A stretch of 49,020 bases of DNA. Source: Ruminococcus sp. (lineage in GTDB: Bacteria; Bacillota; Clostridia; Oscillospirales; Ruminococcaceae). The first letter of the stretch is position 1, and every line of letters begins with the position of its first letter. The DNA is taken from contig SVNL01000006.1 in NCBI GenBank assembly GCA_015066925.1, forward strand, positions 5,014-54,033, in the 5' to 3' direction. The notes beneath the pieces were generated by a model. The model was not told where the DNA came from, searched no databases, and saw only the letters and a list, made by a program, of their open reading frames with translations. The translations under genes were made by a program, and so were the position numbers. Of this stretch, positions 27,655 through 37,858 are shown piece by piece.

Positions 27655-27769
27655 TTTGCCTCCTTAATACACAAATAAATTATATCACATTATATTATAC
27701 ATTTCAAGAATATTTTTATACTGTAACTGAATTTTAATCAGTGAGTAAACGAGAGGAGAAAGCAATAAT

Positions 27770-28909
27770 ATGAAACCGTATCTCAAAAGAGCATGGGCAG
27801 AAATTTCTTTGTCAAATCTTAGAAATAATGTTAATGTGATTAATGAAATGATTGGTGAAAATACAGAGATTATGGCAGTCGTTAAGGCTGACGCTTACGG
27901 ACATGGTGAGCATCAGGTAAGCAGATGTCTGTGGGAAAGCGGAGTGAAATATTTTGCAGTTTCAAATCTTGATGAGGCGATTGCTGTGAGAAACAGCTGT
28001 CCTGAGGCAGAGATTCTTATTCTTGGTTATACTCCTCCTGAATATGGACAGACGCTTGCTGACAATAATATTATCCAGGGAATAGTTTCATCAGAATATG
28101 CTCATGAGCTTGTAAAATACACATCAAAGAGTATAAGGTGTCATGTGAAAATTGATACAGGAATGGGCAGAATAGGTCTGAAATATGATACACCCTCGGA
28201 ATGTGCCGAGGAAATTTTAAGACTATCGGAATGTGAAAAGCTTTCGATTGAGGGAATATATACTCATTTTGCTGTTGCCGATTGTGATGACAGCGAAAAT
28301 ATTGAATATACCGATAAACAGGAAAAATACATTTTAGATGTATATAGCGAGCTTGTTTCGAGAGGATTGAAGCTAAGACATATTCATTTTGCAAATAGTG
28401 CAACGATTTCATATCGTAACAGCACAAAAAGTACGCTTGCAAGAGCAGGTATAATTATGTATGGTCTTTGTCCGAATTATCCTATGGAAATAAATAAGCG
28501 TCTTAAATCAGTGATGGCACTTAAAGCAGTTATATCGCACGTTAAAGCAGTGGAAAAAGGCGATTCTATAAGCTATGGAAGAACATTTATTGCTCCGGAA
28601 GATATGGTTGTGGCTACTGTTACAATAGGCTATGCCGACGGTTATTCAAGGCTTTTGTCATCGAAAGGAGAAATCCTTGTTCATGGTAAACGATGTGCGA
28701 TTATTGGCAGAGTCTGTATGGACCAGCTTATGATTGATGTTACGAATGTCCAGGCAAAAGCAGGCGATATAGTAACATTGATAGGCAAAGACGGTGATGA
28801 TGAAATTACAGCTGATGAGCTTGCGTCAATTTGTTCTACAATAGGATATGAAGTGGTGTGTGGCATCTCAAAAAGAGTGCCCAGAATATTTCATGAAGGT
28901 GAGGAATAA
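27770..28909 (+). CDS. alr: Alanine racemase
   Basis: AVVKADAYGHGE, VKIDTGMGRIG, THFAVAD, GYADGYSRLLS, RVCMDQLMIDV. Confidence 0.95.
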   Translation: MKPYLKRAWAEISLSNLRNNVNVINEMIGENTEIMAVVKADAYGHGEHQVSRCLWESGVKYFAVSNLDEAIAVRNSCPEAEILILGYTPPEYGQTLADNNIIQGIVSSEYAHELVKYTSKSIRCHVKIDTGMGRIGLKYDTPSECAEEILRLSECEKLSIEGIYTHFAVADCDDSENIEYTDKQEKYILDVYSELVSRGLKLRHIHFANSATISYRNSTKSTLARAGIIMYGLCPNYPMEINKRLKSVMALKAVISHVKAVEKGDSISYGRTFIAPEDMVVATVTIGYADGYSRLLSSKGEILVHGKRCAIIGRVCMDQLMIDVTNVQAKAGDIVTLIGKDGDDEITADELASICSTIGYEVVCGISKRVPRIFHEGEE

Positions 28910-28911
28910 TA

Positions 28912-29523
28912 ATGAAAAAAATGATGACAATTTCTTATGAGGTCGGAGATAAGCTCTATATGAATATAACAAATAAATGTCCTTGTAACTGTACATTTTG
29001 TATCAGAAACAATGCGGACGGAGCATATGGCTCTGATTCGTTATGGCTTGAACACGACCCTGATATTGACGAAATAAAGGCTGAAATAGATAAAAGAGAT
29101 ATTGAAAAATATAATGAAATCATTTATTGCGGCTATGGAGAACCTACTTCCAGATTGAATGAGCTTATAGCTTCGGCGAAGCATCTTAAATCTATAGAAA
29201 ATTGTCCTCCGCTTCGCCTTAATACGAATGGTTTGTCTGATTTGATTAATGAGCGTGAAACCGCCAATGAAATAGGCGAGCTGTTTGACGTGGTTTCAGT
29301 TAGTCTTAATGCAGGTACCGAAAATGAATATATGCGTGTTACAAGACCTAAATACAGTAACGCTTTTGAAGCAATGCAGAAATTTGCTGTTGATTGCAGC
29401 AAAACCTCTGCAAATGTTATGATGAGCGTTGTAGATGTTATTCCTGAAGAAGAAATTGAAGCTGCAAAAAGACTTTGCGATAATATCAACGTAAAGCTTA
29501 GGATAAGAAAATACGAATCCTGA
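28912..29523 (+). CDS. TatD-associated radical SAM protein
   Basis: CPCNCTFCIRN (CX3CX2C), IIYCGYGEPTSRLNEL, LRLNTNGLSD; ~200-aa compact radical SAM. Confidence 0.85.
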   Translation: MKKMMTISYEVGDKLYMNITNKCPCNCTFCIRNNADGAYGSDSLWLEHDPDIDEIKAEIDKRDIEKYNEIIYCGYGEPTSRLNELIASAKHLKSIENCPPLRLNTNGLSDLINERETANEIGELFDVVSVSLNAGTENEYMRVTRPKYSNAFEAMQKFAVDCSKTSANVMMSVVDVIPEEEIEAAKRLCDNINVKLRIRKYES

Positions 29524-29737
29524 TTAAACGTTTTGTGAAATGTAAACAAATGAGTGCTTTGTTTTTAATGCATATTTTTTCATTGAGTAATGAAAAAATT
29601 TAAAAATTTTATGGAAAATCAAAAAAAAACGTGGTATAATTATTATTGAGAATGATATATGATTTCTGAATTTGATGTAACAGAAGTATATTTGCTCTGT
29701 TCATCTGTATTTTATGTCGTTAAGGAGGCTGCTGTAT

Positions 29738-29860
29738 ATGAAAGCAAGTCAGATTATTAAGCTTATTACAATTGTTATGGTTATTGCCGCTTCTGTTGGT
29801 GCAGTCTGTGTTTACTGCGAAAAACGATTCAGAAAAAATTACATCACTGTCAGCGAATAA
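29738..29860 (+). CDS. 40-aa single-TM small protein (unannotated small ORF)
   Basis: aaggagg at 29722; MKASQIIKLITIVMVIAASVGAVCVYCEKRFRKNYITVSE; 24 nt before ilvE. Confidence 0.6.
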   Translation: MKASQIIKLITIVMVIAASVGAVCVYCEKRFRKNYITVSE

Positions 29861-29884
29861 TTTTTGACAAAGAGGTTGATTTAA

Positions 29885-30952
29885 ATGGAAATTAAATTTA
29901 CAAAAAGCGAAAATCTCAAGAAAAAACCTGAACCAGGTCAGAAGCTTGGCTTCGGTAATATCTTTACCGATTATATGCTTGTAATGCCTTATGATGAGGG
30001 CAAGGGTTGGCATGATCCTGAAATTAAGCCATACGCTCCTATCGAGCTCAGTCCTGCTTCTATGTGTCTTCACTATGGTCAGACTGTTTTTGAGGGTATG
30101 AAGGCTTACAGAACTGCTGATAATAAAATTCAGCTTTTCCGTCCTGAAGAGAATTTCAAGCGTCTTAACCAGTCAAATGAGCGTCTAGTTATTCCACAGC
30201 TTCCTGAAGAACTCGCTATGGAATGTCTTATGGAGCTTCTTAAAGTTGAAAAGGATTGGGTTCCTTCAAATGACGGGGAATCACTTTACATAAGACCATT
30301 TATTTTTGCTGTTGACCCATTCCTCGGAGTAAGACCTGGTAACAGCTATCTTTTCATTATTATTCTTTCACCATCAGGTGCTTATTACGAAAGCGGACTT
30401 AACCCTGTAAACATTTATGTTGAAAACAAGTATGTCCGTGCAGTAAGAGGCGGTATGGGTTATGCTAAAACAGGCGGTAACTATGCAGCTTCTCTTATCG
30501 GTCAGGATGAGGCTCATAAGCAGAACTTCTCACAGGTTCTCTGGCTTGACGGTGTTGAGCAGAAATACATTGAAGAAGTTGGCGCTATGAATATCTTCTT
30601 TGTTATCGACGGCGAGGTTGTTACACCTATGCTTCAGGGTTCAATTCTTCCCGGTATTACAAGAAAATCTGCTATTGAAGTATGTAAGAGCTGGGGACTC
30701 AAGGTTTCTGAAAGAAGAATCAGTATTCAGGAAATATCCGATGCTTATGATGCAGGCAAGCTTCAGGAAGTTTTCGGAACAGGTACTGCTGCTGTAATTT
30801 CACCTGTCGGAATTCTTAAATGGGGTGACAAGCTTATGGAAATCAACGGTAATAAAATCGGTGATATTTCACAGAAGCTCTATGATACAATGACAGGTAT
30901 TCAGTGGGGCAAGGTTGAGGATACATTCAACTGGACAGTTGAAGTAAAGTAA
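29885..30952 (+). CDS. ilvE: Branched-chain amino acid aminotransferase
   Basis: [66 protein letters not shown]. Confidence 0.95.
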   Translation: MEIKFTKSENLKKKPEPGQKLGFGNIFTDYMLVMPYDEGKGWHDPEIKPYAPIELSPASMCLHYGQTVFEGMKAYRTADNKIQLFRPEENFKRLNQSNERLVIPQLPEELAMECLMELLKVEKDWVPSNDGESLYIRPFIFAVDPFLGVRPGNSYLFIIILSPSGAYYESGLNPVNIYVENKYVRAVRGGMGYAKTGGNYAASLIGQDEAHKQNFSQVLWLDGVEQKYIEEVGAMNIFFVIDGEVVTPMLQGSILPGITRKSAIEVCKSWGLKVSERRISIQEISDAYDAGKLQEVFGTGTAAVISPVGILKWGDKLMEINGNKIGDISQKLYDTMTGIQWGKVEDTFNWTVEVK

Positions 30953-30967
30953 TTATATGATATAAGC

Positions 30968-31001
30968 AAAGCCGCTTTTGATGTTAGTCAAAAGCGGCTT
31001 T
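30968..31001. terminator. Bidirectional terminator
   Basis: AAAGCCGCTTTTGA / TCAAAAGCGGCTTT, 14-bp perfect arms. Confidence 0.8.
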
Positions 31002-31012
31002 ATTTGTAACTG

Positions 31013-31756
31013 TTATTCAAGCTTGTTAAGCTGTAGAAAGATTTCCTGCATTCTGTTATCGGTTTCAGAAATTGTATCTGCACATTTTCGTAATTCCTCA
31101 GCAAGCTCATCTGATACAGTAGAGTGAGTTTTGTATTTAAGCTGATGTTCAAGGCTTGCCCAAAAGTCCATGGCGATAGTTCTTATTTGAATTTCAACAG
31201 GAGCATACTGTTTGCAATTTGAAAGATAAATAGGAACATTAATAACCATATGGTAGCTTCTGTAACCGCTTTTTTTAGGATTTTGAATATAATCCTTTGT
31301 TTTGATTGTAACGAAGTCATCGTGACATGTAAGAAGCTGTGCTATAGAATAAATATCATCGATATAATAACATATAACACGAATTCCAGCCATATCAAGA
31401 AGATTTCTACGTGCGGCGTCAGTAGTAATCGGAAGCCCTTTTTTCTGGAGCTTTCCTATAATAGATTGTGGAGATTTCAGTCTGCTTTCGATATTATGTA
31501 TAGGGTTTCGTTGAAATTTAACGCTGAATTCATTATCAAGAATATTAAGCTGTGTTTTGACAATTTCAATAGCTGAGTCATAAAGATGCTGAAGCTGAAG
31601 AAAATCGTAAAAAACCTGAGCTATATTCTCGTTATTTTTAACGGCAGGAAGTTTGTTTATAGTTTCAAGATAGAATTCCTTTTCGTCCAAAGTCAAAGCT
31701 CCTTTCTCTGATATAAGAATTGAGGCAATACGTACAGGAATTTCCATATACGACAT
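31013..31756 (-). CDS. Small (p)ppGpp synthetase, RelA/SpoT domain
   Basis: IESRLKSPQSIIGKL, DMAGIRVICYYIDD, DYIQNPKKSGYRSYHMV, VEIQIRTIAMDFWASLEHQLKYK. Confidence 0.9.
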   Translation of the reverse strand: MSYMEIPVRIASILISEKGALTLDEKEFYLETINKLPAVKNNENIAQVFYDFLQLQHLYDSAIEIVKTQLNILDNEFSVKFQRNPIHNIESRLKSPQSIIGKLQKKGLPITTDAARRNLLDMAGIRVICYYIDDIYSIAQLLTCHDDFVTIKTKDYIQNPKKSGYRSYHMVINVPIYLSNCKQYAPVEIQIRTIAMDFWASLEHQLKYKTHSTVSDELAEELRKCADTISETDNRMQEIFLQLNKLE

Positions 31757-31818
31757 TTGCTTGATTCAATTATAGCAAAACAGGCAGAAAAGTCAATAAA
31801 ATTTAATGCTGGAAAAAG

Positions 31819-33501
31819 TTATACAGGCATATTTTTGGGAAGATATATTTTTACTTCAGTACCTTTTCCGAGTTTGCTTTTTAAAGTAACCTTTCCGTCG
31901 TGGTATGAAACGATATGCTTTACAATTGAAAGACCGAGTCCTGTTCCTCCTGTCTGACGGGAATGACTTTTATCGACGCGATAAAAGCGTTCGAAAATTC
32001 GGTCTTTATCCTTATCCGGAATACCTATTCCGTTGTCTTTGACAGAGATAACGGCATAATTTTCACTGTCGGATATATTTATTCTGACATAACCACCGGG
32101 ATTATTATATTTAATTGAATTGTCAATAAGGTTTATGAAAAGCTCGTTTATATAAATGCTGTTACAGTTACAGCAAAGTGTTTCACTGCCGCTGAAAACG
32201 AGTGAAATATCGGATTTCTCTGCTTTTTGGGATAGTTGTTCAGCGGCTTCACGAGCAGAGCTCATAAGATTTATGTTTGAGGTTATGATTTCATTTGTTT
32301 CTTCAAGCTCTGAAAGTCTGATAATGTCGTTTATCAGGAAAAGCAGACGCTGGCTTTCACGTTCAATTCGTGAGCCATATTTTTTTATATCGTCAGGCTC
32401 GGTAATCATACCGCTTCCGAAAAGCTCGCCGAAGCCTTTTATGGTAGTAAGGGGAGTTTTTAATTCGTGCGAAACGTTTGCTGAAAATTCACGTCGAAGC
32501 TCCTCAGCATTCTTTTTGCCTGTTACATCAGCTAAAATGATAATAATACATACAAGCGAAAAAATTTTCAATTTATTGATATATGCACATACACTTTTAT
32601 CACCGATTTCAATTACAGTTTGAATTCGTTCTCCTTCATTCAGTGACAGAGCATTAAGAAGCTGTTTATCATTAATCAATTCGGAAATGTTAAGTGTATC
32701 CGCAATTTTTTTATCTGCCGCAAGCATTGCTACCGCACTTTTGTTAATGCTTGAAATATTTCCGTCAGAATCGAGTATAACAAGTCCCTCATCCATATTT
32801 TCGAAAATGAGTGCGATTTTTTCGCTTTCCATTTTAAGCTTGCCTCGATAGCTGTCAAGCTTGCGGTTAAGTCCTGTAATTGTGTCTGCAATAGGAACGA
32901 GTTCTTCGTATTCAGTTGAAATTTTTCCGCTTTCGTTTTCCGAAGATTTATTTGTAATATCGCTAATAGGTGCAACAAGCTTTTTAGAATACCATTTGGT
33001 TAGTAATGCGGTTATTATTTCGAGGAAAAATATTGCTATAATAAGATAAATACTTGTCTTGATAAATTCAGATGTAATTGTATTGATTTCACGGCTGTAA
33101 CGATAAATTTTATTATTCGTTTTTATTGAATAACAGTAAGTATATTTGCTTATACTTTTTTTGATTGTTGAAGAACCTTTATTATTTTTAACAGCCTGTC
33201 TGATGTCGTGATAATCCAAAGGATTGCCGGATAAATCTGATGAATAATCGTTGTCGGGAATTACACTTCCGTCTGCATTAAGAATTGTAAAGCTTATTTT
33301 GTACGGATATATTTCTTCAAGACACTTTGCAATCTCAGAATCACTTTTGCCGCTTTTGCTAAGAACATCTGCAACTGATTGAAGCTCCTGCTGAGCAGAT
33401 TTTTTATAACGCTTATGATTTAATACTGATTGAAAAGCTCCGAACAGAATAAGCGAAAACAGGAGAATACTAAGGACAAATCTATAAATATGTTTTCTCA
33501 T
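31819..33501 (-). CDS. Sensor histidine kinase, PhoR-like
   Basis: Two TM segments, PAS-like region, FSANVSHELKTPLTTIKGFGEL, NLIDNSIKYN, GGTGLGLSIVKHIV. Confidence 0.92.
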   Translation of the reverse strand: MRKHIYRFVLSILLFSLILFGAFQSVLNHKRYKKSAQQELQSVADVLSKSGKSDSEIAKCLEEIYPYKISFTILNADGSVIPDNDYSSDLSGNPLDYHDIRQAVKNNKGSSTIKKSISKYTYCYSIKTNNKIYRYSREINTITSEFIKTSIYLIIAIFFLEIITALLTKWYSKKLVAPISDITNKSSENESGKISTEYEELVPIADTITGLNRKLDSYRGKLKMESEKIALIFENMDEGLVILDSDGNISSINKSAVAMLAADKKIADTLNISELINDKQLLNALSLNEGERIQTVIEIGDKSVCAYINKLKIFSLVCIIIILADVTGKKNAEELRREFSANVSHELKTPLTTIKGFGELFGSGMITEPDDIKKYGSRIERESQRLLFLINDIIRLSELEETNEIITSNINLMSSAREAAEQLSQKAEKSDISLVFSGSETLCCNCNSIYINELFINLIDNSIKYNNPGGYVRINISDSENYAVISVKDNGIGIPDKDKDRIFERFYRVDKSHSRQTGGTGLGLSIVKHIVSYHDGKVTLKSKLGKGTEVKIYLPKNMPV

Positions 33502-33508
33502 ATATCAC

Positions 33509-34189
33509 CTATATTATTTTATAGCCAAAGCCTCTGATTGTAGTAACAATGTCAATTCCGCCTGCGTTTTCAAGTTTTTGACGTAGAGTTTTTATATGCG
33601 CATCAACGGTACGGCTTTCACCCTCGTAATCAAATCCCCAGACATTAAGCATAAGATTTTCTCTTGAAACAGCAGTTCCTTTATGTCTGCCCAGATATGA
33701 GAGTACTTCGAATTCCTTATAGGTAAGTACGGCTTCAATTCCGTCATAAAAAACGGTACGCTTCTGAAGGTCAATGACCAGTTTATCTATTACTATCGTC
33801 TGAGCATTTGAAGAATTTCCTGAAGTTCTTCGAAGCACGGCTTTAATTCGTGATAAAAGCTCCATAATACCGAAAGGCTTTGTTATATAGTCATCTGCAC
33901 CAAGCTCAAGCCCTTTTACTTTATCAAGCTCACTCGATTTTGCGGTAAGCATAATTACAGGAATACTGCTGTAATTATTATTGCATTTTAATTCAGAAAG
34001 AATTTGAAATCCGTCTTGTCCCGGAAGCATAACATCAAGCAAAATAAGTGATGGAATTTCTGTTTTCAGACTGTTGAGAAAATCACGGCTGTTTTCAAAA
34101 CCTGTAACCTTATATCCGCCTGATATAAGAGCACATGAAATAAGCTCACGTATTCCTGTATCGTCTTCAACACAATAAATCAGTGACAT
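33509..34189 (-). CDS. OmpR/PhoB-type response regulator
   Basis: LIYCVEDDTGIREL, LLDVMLPGQDGFQIL, VIMLTAKS, winged-helix C-terminus ending SRTVDAHIKTLRQKL...VTTIRGFGYKI. Confidence 0.93.
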   Translation of the reverse strand: MSLIYCVEDDTGIRELISCALISGGYKVTGFENSRDFLNSLKTEIPSLILLDVMLPGQDGFQILSELKCNNNYSSIPVIMLTAKSSELDKVKGLELGADDYITKPFGIMELLSRIKAVLRRTSGNSSNAQTIVIDKLVIDLQKRTVFYDGIEAVLTYKEFEVLSYLGRHKGTAVSRENLMLNVWGFDYEGESRTVDAHIKTLRQKLENAGGIDIVTTIRGFGYKII

Positions 34190-34217
34190 AGAATTCTCCT
34201 TACAAATATAATTATAT

Positions 34218-35603
34218 TTATGCCTTTATGCAAGTGTTTTCTGTTTCGGAGTTTTGTATAGTGCCTATTCCAAGAAGAATGAAAAGGTAAGGGGTAGTGT
34301 AATACATAGTATTACCGAACAGTGAGGAAACAAGATATGCAAACGCGGTTATTAAAGAAGCTTTGGCATATATATCAAGTTTATATTTGTTTTTTAATGC
34401 TTTTAAATAAATTGCAAGAATTCCGGCTACATAAAATACTGTTGCAGGTATACCGAAGAATGCAGAATATTGCAGAAATTCATTGTGAGGTCTGTCACTT
34501 ATATTTGTTTCTGTTAAAAGTCTGCCGCTCATACCTTCAAGCCCAAACCCGAAAACAGGTTTTTCTTTAATATAGTCCATAGTATAAGTCCAGAGCTTCC
34601 AGCGTCCTGTACCTGCACTTCCTGCATTTTCTGATTTTTTTGAAATCTTGAAAATATCTTTGATGAGAGTTATTATATTATTTAAAACAGTATCAAACCA
34701 AAGGGACATAATTACAGTGATAAGAATAAATATAATAAGCATAAATACAGCAGGTTTACTGAACTTCTTATCCGTAATTGATAATACAATACAGGCGAAA
34801 ATCAGTCCGAAAAGACAGGCGATATAACATCCGAAAGTATCGTTCAGTATAAGTACAATTGTATTTATAACAAATGATATTATACACAGTGCTTTTAGGA
34901 TATATTTTTTTTCTTTAATAAAAAGAACTGAACTAAGCATGATATTAACTGTAATGAAATAAGCGTAATGATTTGAATTTTGATATATTGCCGATGGTCC
35001 TGATGCATATTCAAATGCAAGAACAGGTGTTATAAGGAAATTAATCATTTCACACACTGCAACACAAAGTCCTGCAACAATCAGAGTATAGAAAAGTATA
35101 GTTTTAAGTTTTTTGCTGTTGATTTTTGATGTGCAGAAATAATAAAAACAAAAATAAAGAAAAAACGACAGCAGACTTTCTTGTCTGTAAGAATCGCCGT
35201 TAACGACATAGTCAGTTACACCATTAATAAGTGTTGAAAGAATCATCATAACAAGCAAAGCGGTAAAAAGCAGATTATGTATGTTGTATTTAGCAATGCT
35301 TTTGATTGATGATAACTGTTTTGAGGCGAAAAGTTTTCCGATATAAATTATTAAAAAAACAATCCCTAAAACTAAAGCAAAGTTATTAATTCCGCTGACG
35401 CTGTCCGAAAATGAAGTAGAGTGAAATGTAGGAAAAAGGAAATCGTTTATAAGTTGATAAAGCGGCAAAAACATAAATAGGAATACGGGAATAAAAACAA
35501 TAATGTCAGCAAATTTACGTGGTATATTATTGAAAAAATCCGAAGGATTTTTAGATTTTGAAATAACTTTTATTTGTGATGATACAGATGATATAATTTT
35601 CAT
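34218..35603 (-). CDS. O-antigen ligase/polymerase-like membrane protein
   Basis: About 10 TM segments; RWKLWTYTMDYIKEKPVFGFGLEG...DRPHNEFLQYSAFFGIPA. Confidence 0.8.
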   Translation of the reverse strand: MKIISSVSSQIKVISKSKNPSDFFNNIPRKFADIIVFIPVFLFMFLPLYQLINDFLFPTFHSTSFSDSVSGINNFALVLGIVFLIIYIGKLFASKQLSSIKSIAKYNIHNLLFTALLVMMILSTLINGVTDYVVNGDSYRQESLLSFFLYFCFYYFCTSKINSKKLKTILFYTLIVAGLCVAVCEMINFLITPVLAFEYASGPSAIYQNSNHYAYFITVNIMLSSVLFIKEKKYILKALCIISFVINTIVLILNDTFGCYIACLFGLIFACIVLSITDKKFSKPAVFMLIIFILITVIMSLWFDTVLNNIITLIKDIFKISKKSENAGSAGTGRWKLWTYTMDYIKEKPVFGFGLEGMSGRLLTETNISDRPHNEFLQYSAFFGIPATVFYVAGILAIYLKALKNKYKLDIYAKASLITAFAYLVSSLFGNTMYYTTPYLFILLGIGTIQNSETENTCIKA

Positions 35604-35799
35604 AAATTTCTCCAGACGTAAAACAATATATATATAGATACATATTTATTAATTATGATATACTCATTATAAATATAACAGAAAAACGAACATGTGTCAA
35701 GATTTGGAATACAGCCTGCCGCAAGGAAGCATTACACAATTTTTATTGATTTTAAATCAAAATTGTGCAAGGTGACATTTTTTTGAAAAACGACTGAAT

Positions 35800-35853
35800 T
35801 TTACATAAATTTTACACAAGCTGCACATTGCTTTTACAAAATGTATGTATAAT
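35800..35853 (+). promoter_or_regulatory. PHO-box-like direct repeat array plus -10 element upstream of the Na/Pi cotransporter
   Basis: TTTACA 35800, TTTACA 35811, TGCACA 35822, TTTACA 35833 (exact 11-bp spacing), TATAAT 35848-35853. Confidence 0.78.
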
Positions 35854-35913
35854 AATTTTTGGAAAATTGGGTAATAATCAAAAAGAGAAAGTATATATGG
35901 GAGTTGTTTTTGT

Positions 35914-37674
35914 ATGAGTGTTTTTAAAGTTTTTGAATTGCTTGGCGGCCTAGCTTTCTTCCTTTACGGAATGAATATGATGGGTGACGCTCTGGAAAGA
36001 AAGGCAGGCAGCAAACTTAAATCAATTCTAGCTCAGCTTACTTCAAACACGTTTAAGGGATTTTTACTCGGTCTTGTTGTTACGGCTATAATTCAGTCGT
36101 CATCAGCTACAACGGTTATGGTTGTCGGTTTTGTAAACTCAGGCATTATGACTCTAAGACAGGCAACAGGTGTAATTTTCGGTGCAAACCTGGGTACATC
36201 TGTTACATCATGGCTTCTTAGTCTTACCGGTATTGAGGGCGAAAACTTCTTTATTCAGCTTTTAAAACCAAGCAGCTTTACTCCGCTTCTTGCTTTTATC
36301 GGAATAATTTTAATTATGTTTATTAAAAAGAATAAGCATAAGGATACAGCTCTAATATTAATCGGATTTTCAATTCTTATGTTTGGTATGGAGGTAATGT
36401 CAGGGGCAGTTGAGCCGTTGGCTGAATCCGAAAAATTCAAGAATATTCTCATACTTTTCTCAAATCCTGTTATCGGCTTGATTGTAGGTACTATTTTTAC
36501 TGCAATTGTTCAGTCATCATCTGCATCTGTCGGTATTTTGCAGGCACTTACTCTTACAGGAACAGTTACTTATGCAACTGCTATTCCGATTGTTATGGGT
36601 CAGAATATCGGTACATGCGTAAGTGCTATGATTTCATCTATTGGTGCAAGTAAAAATGCTAAAAGAGCAGCTGTAATTCACCTCAGCTTTAACCTTATAA
36701 GTGCTGTTGTATGGCTTACTGTTTATTATGTTGTCGAATCAATTGTCGGATTTGCATTTGTAAGTCAGGCTGCTAATCCTCTTGGAATTGCTGTAGTTCA
36801 TACAGTATTCAAGCTTCTTGCACTTGCACTCCTTATGCCGTTTGGCAAACAGCTTGAAAAGCTTTCTTACATCATCATCAAAAAAGATGAATCCGAAATA
36901 GAAAAGACAGAGCTTCTTGACGAAAGACTTCTTACAACTCCTTCAGTTGCAATTGAGCGCTGTCGCAATGTAACTTGTGAAATGGCAAAGCTTTCAGTTG
37001 AAATCCTTCATGATTCACTTGAAAACCTTTTCGTTTGTGATGAAAAGGTGGGCGATAAAATCCGTAAGGGTGAAGACGAGGCTGATAAATATGAAGACGC
37101 ACTCGGAACCTATCTTGTAAAATTGAGTTCAAAATCTCTTACAGATACGGATAGCCATGAAGTTACAGAGCTGCTTCATATTATCGGTGATTTTGAACGT
37201 ATAAGCGACCACGCAGTTAATATTCTTGAATCTTCCGAAGAAATTAAGGAAAAGGGACTTTCATTTTCAAAGCAGGCTATGGCTGAGCTTGGTGTTATGA
37301 TTGATGCTGTAAATGAAATTCTTGATCTTGCACTTGAGGCTTTCAATAATAATGACATGGATAAGGCATTTCTTGTTGAACCGCTTGAACAGGTTGTTGA
37401 TAACCTTAAAGCCCTTCTGAAGAAACAGCATATTTCACGTCTTAGAAAGAATGAATGTACTATTGAGCTTGGATTTGTTCTTTCAGACCTTCTTACAAAC
37501 CTTGAAAGAGTTTCAGACCACTGCTCAAACGTTGCTGTTTGTTTGATTGAGGTTGCTCATGACAGTCTTGATATGCATAGTCATCTCCAGACTCTTAAAT
37601 CACATCATAACAAGGAATTTGAAAACAACTTTGAGCTTTATGCAAAGAAATATTCTATTTCTGAATGTTTATAA
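35914..37674 (+). CDS. Na/Pi cotransporter family protein with C-terminal PhoU-like domain
   Basis: GGLAFFLYGMNMMGDAL, IQSSSATTVMVVGFVNSG, GANLGTSVTSW, AIVQSSSASVGILQAL, helical PhoU-like C-terminus. Confidence 0.93.
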   Translation: MSVFKVFELLGGLAFFLYGMNMMGDALERKAGSKLKSILAQLTSNTFKGFLLGLVVTAIIQSSSATTVMVVGFVNSGIMTLRQATGVIFGANLGTSVTSWLLSLTGIEGENFFIQLLKPSSFTPLLAFIGIILIMFIKKNKHKDTALILIGFSILMFGMEVMSGAVEPLAESEKFKNILILFSNPVIGLIVGTIFTAIVQSSSASVGILQALTLTGTVTYATAIPIVMGQNIGTCVSAMISSIGASKNAKRAAVIHLSFNLISAVVWLTVYYVVESIVGFAFVSQAANPLGIAVVHTVFKLLALALLMPFGKQLEKLSYIIIKKDESEIEKTELLDERLLTTPSVAIERCRNVTCEMAKLSVEILHDSLENLFVCDEKVGDKIRKGEDEADKYEDALGTYLVKLSSKSLTDTDSHEVTELLHIIGDFERISDHAVNILESSEEIKEKGLSFSKQAMAELGVMIDAVNEILDLALEAFNNNDMDKAFLVEPLEQVVDNLKALLKKQHISRLRKNECTIELGFVLSDLLTNLERVSDHCSNVAVCLIEVAHDSLDMHSHLQTLKSHHNKEFENNFELYAKKYSISECL

Positions 37675-37680
37675 TCAATT

Positions 37681-37703
37681 AAAGGCGGACGTTGTCCGCC
37701 TTT
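37681..37703 (+). terminator. Terminator
   Basis: AAAGGCGGAC / GTCCGCCTTT. Confidence 0.7.
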
Positions 37704-37759
37704 AATATTGTGAAAGAGAATAATTTTGTGTTTTTTTGTTGTTTTATGATGAAAAATGC

Positions 37760-37788
37760 TTGACAAAAGTGAAGATATGTGATATGCT
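37760..37788 (+). promoter_or_regulatory. Sigma-A-type promoter
   Basis: TTGACA, 17-nt spacer, TATGCT upstream of the SSS symporter. Confidence 0.75.
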
Positions 37789-37858
37789 TTAAAAGTTGAT
37801 AAAACACTTTATTGATTTAAATCGTTATCGCTTTAAATAGTAAGAAAGGGAGAGAAAG

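Noticed and set aside
29708-29860. Classical attenuator leader for ilvE
   Set aside because: No terminator hairpin with T run between the 40-aa ORF and ilvE; kept only as an alternative to a microprotein.
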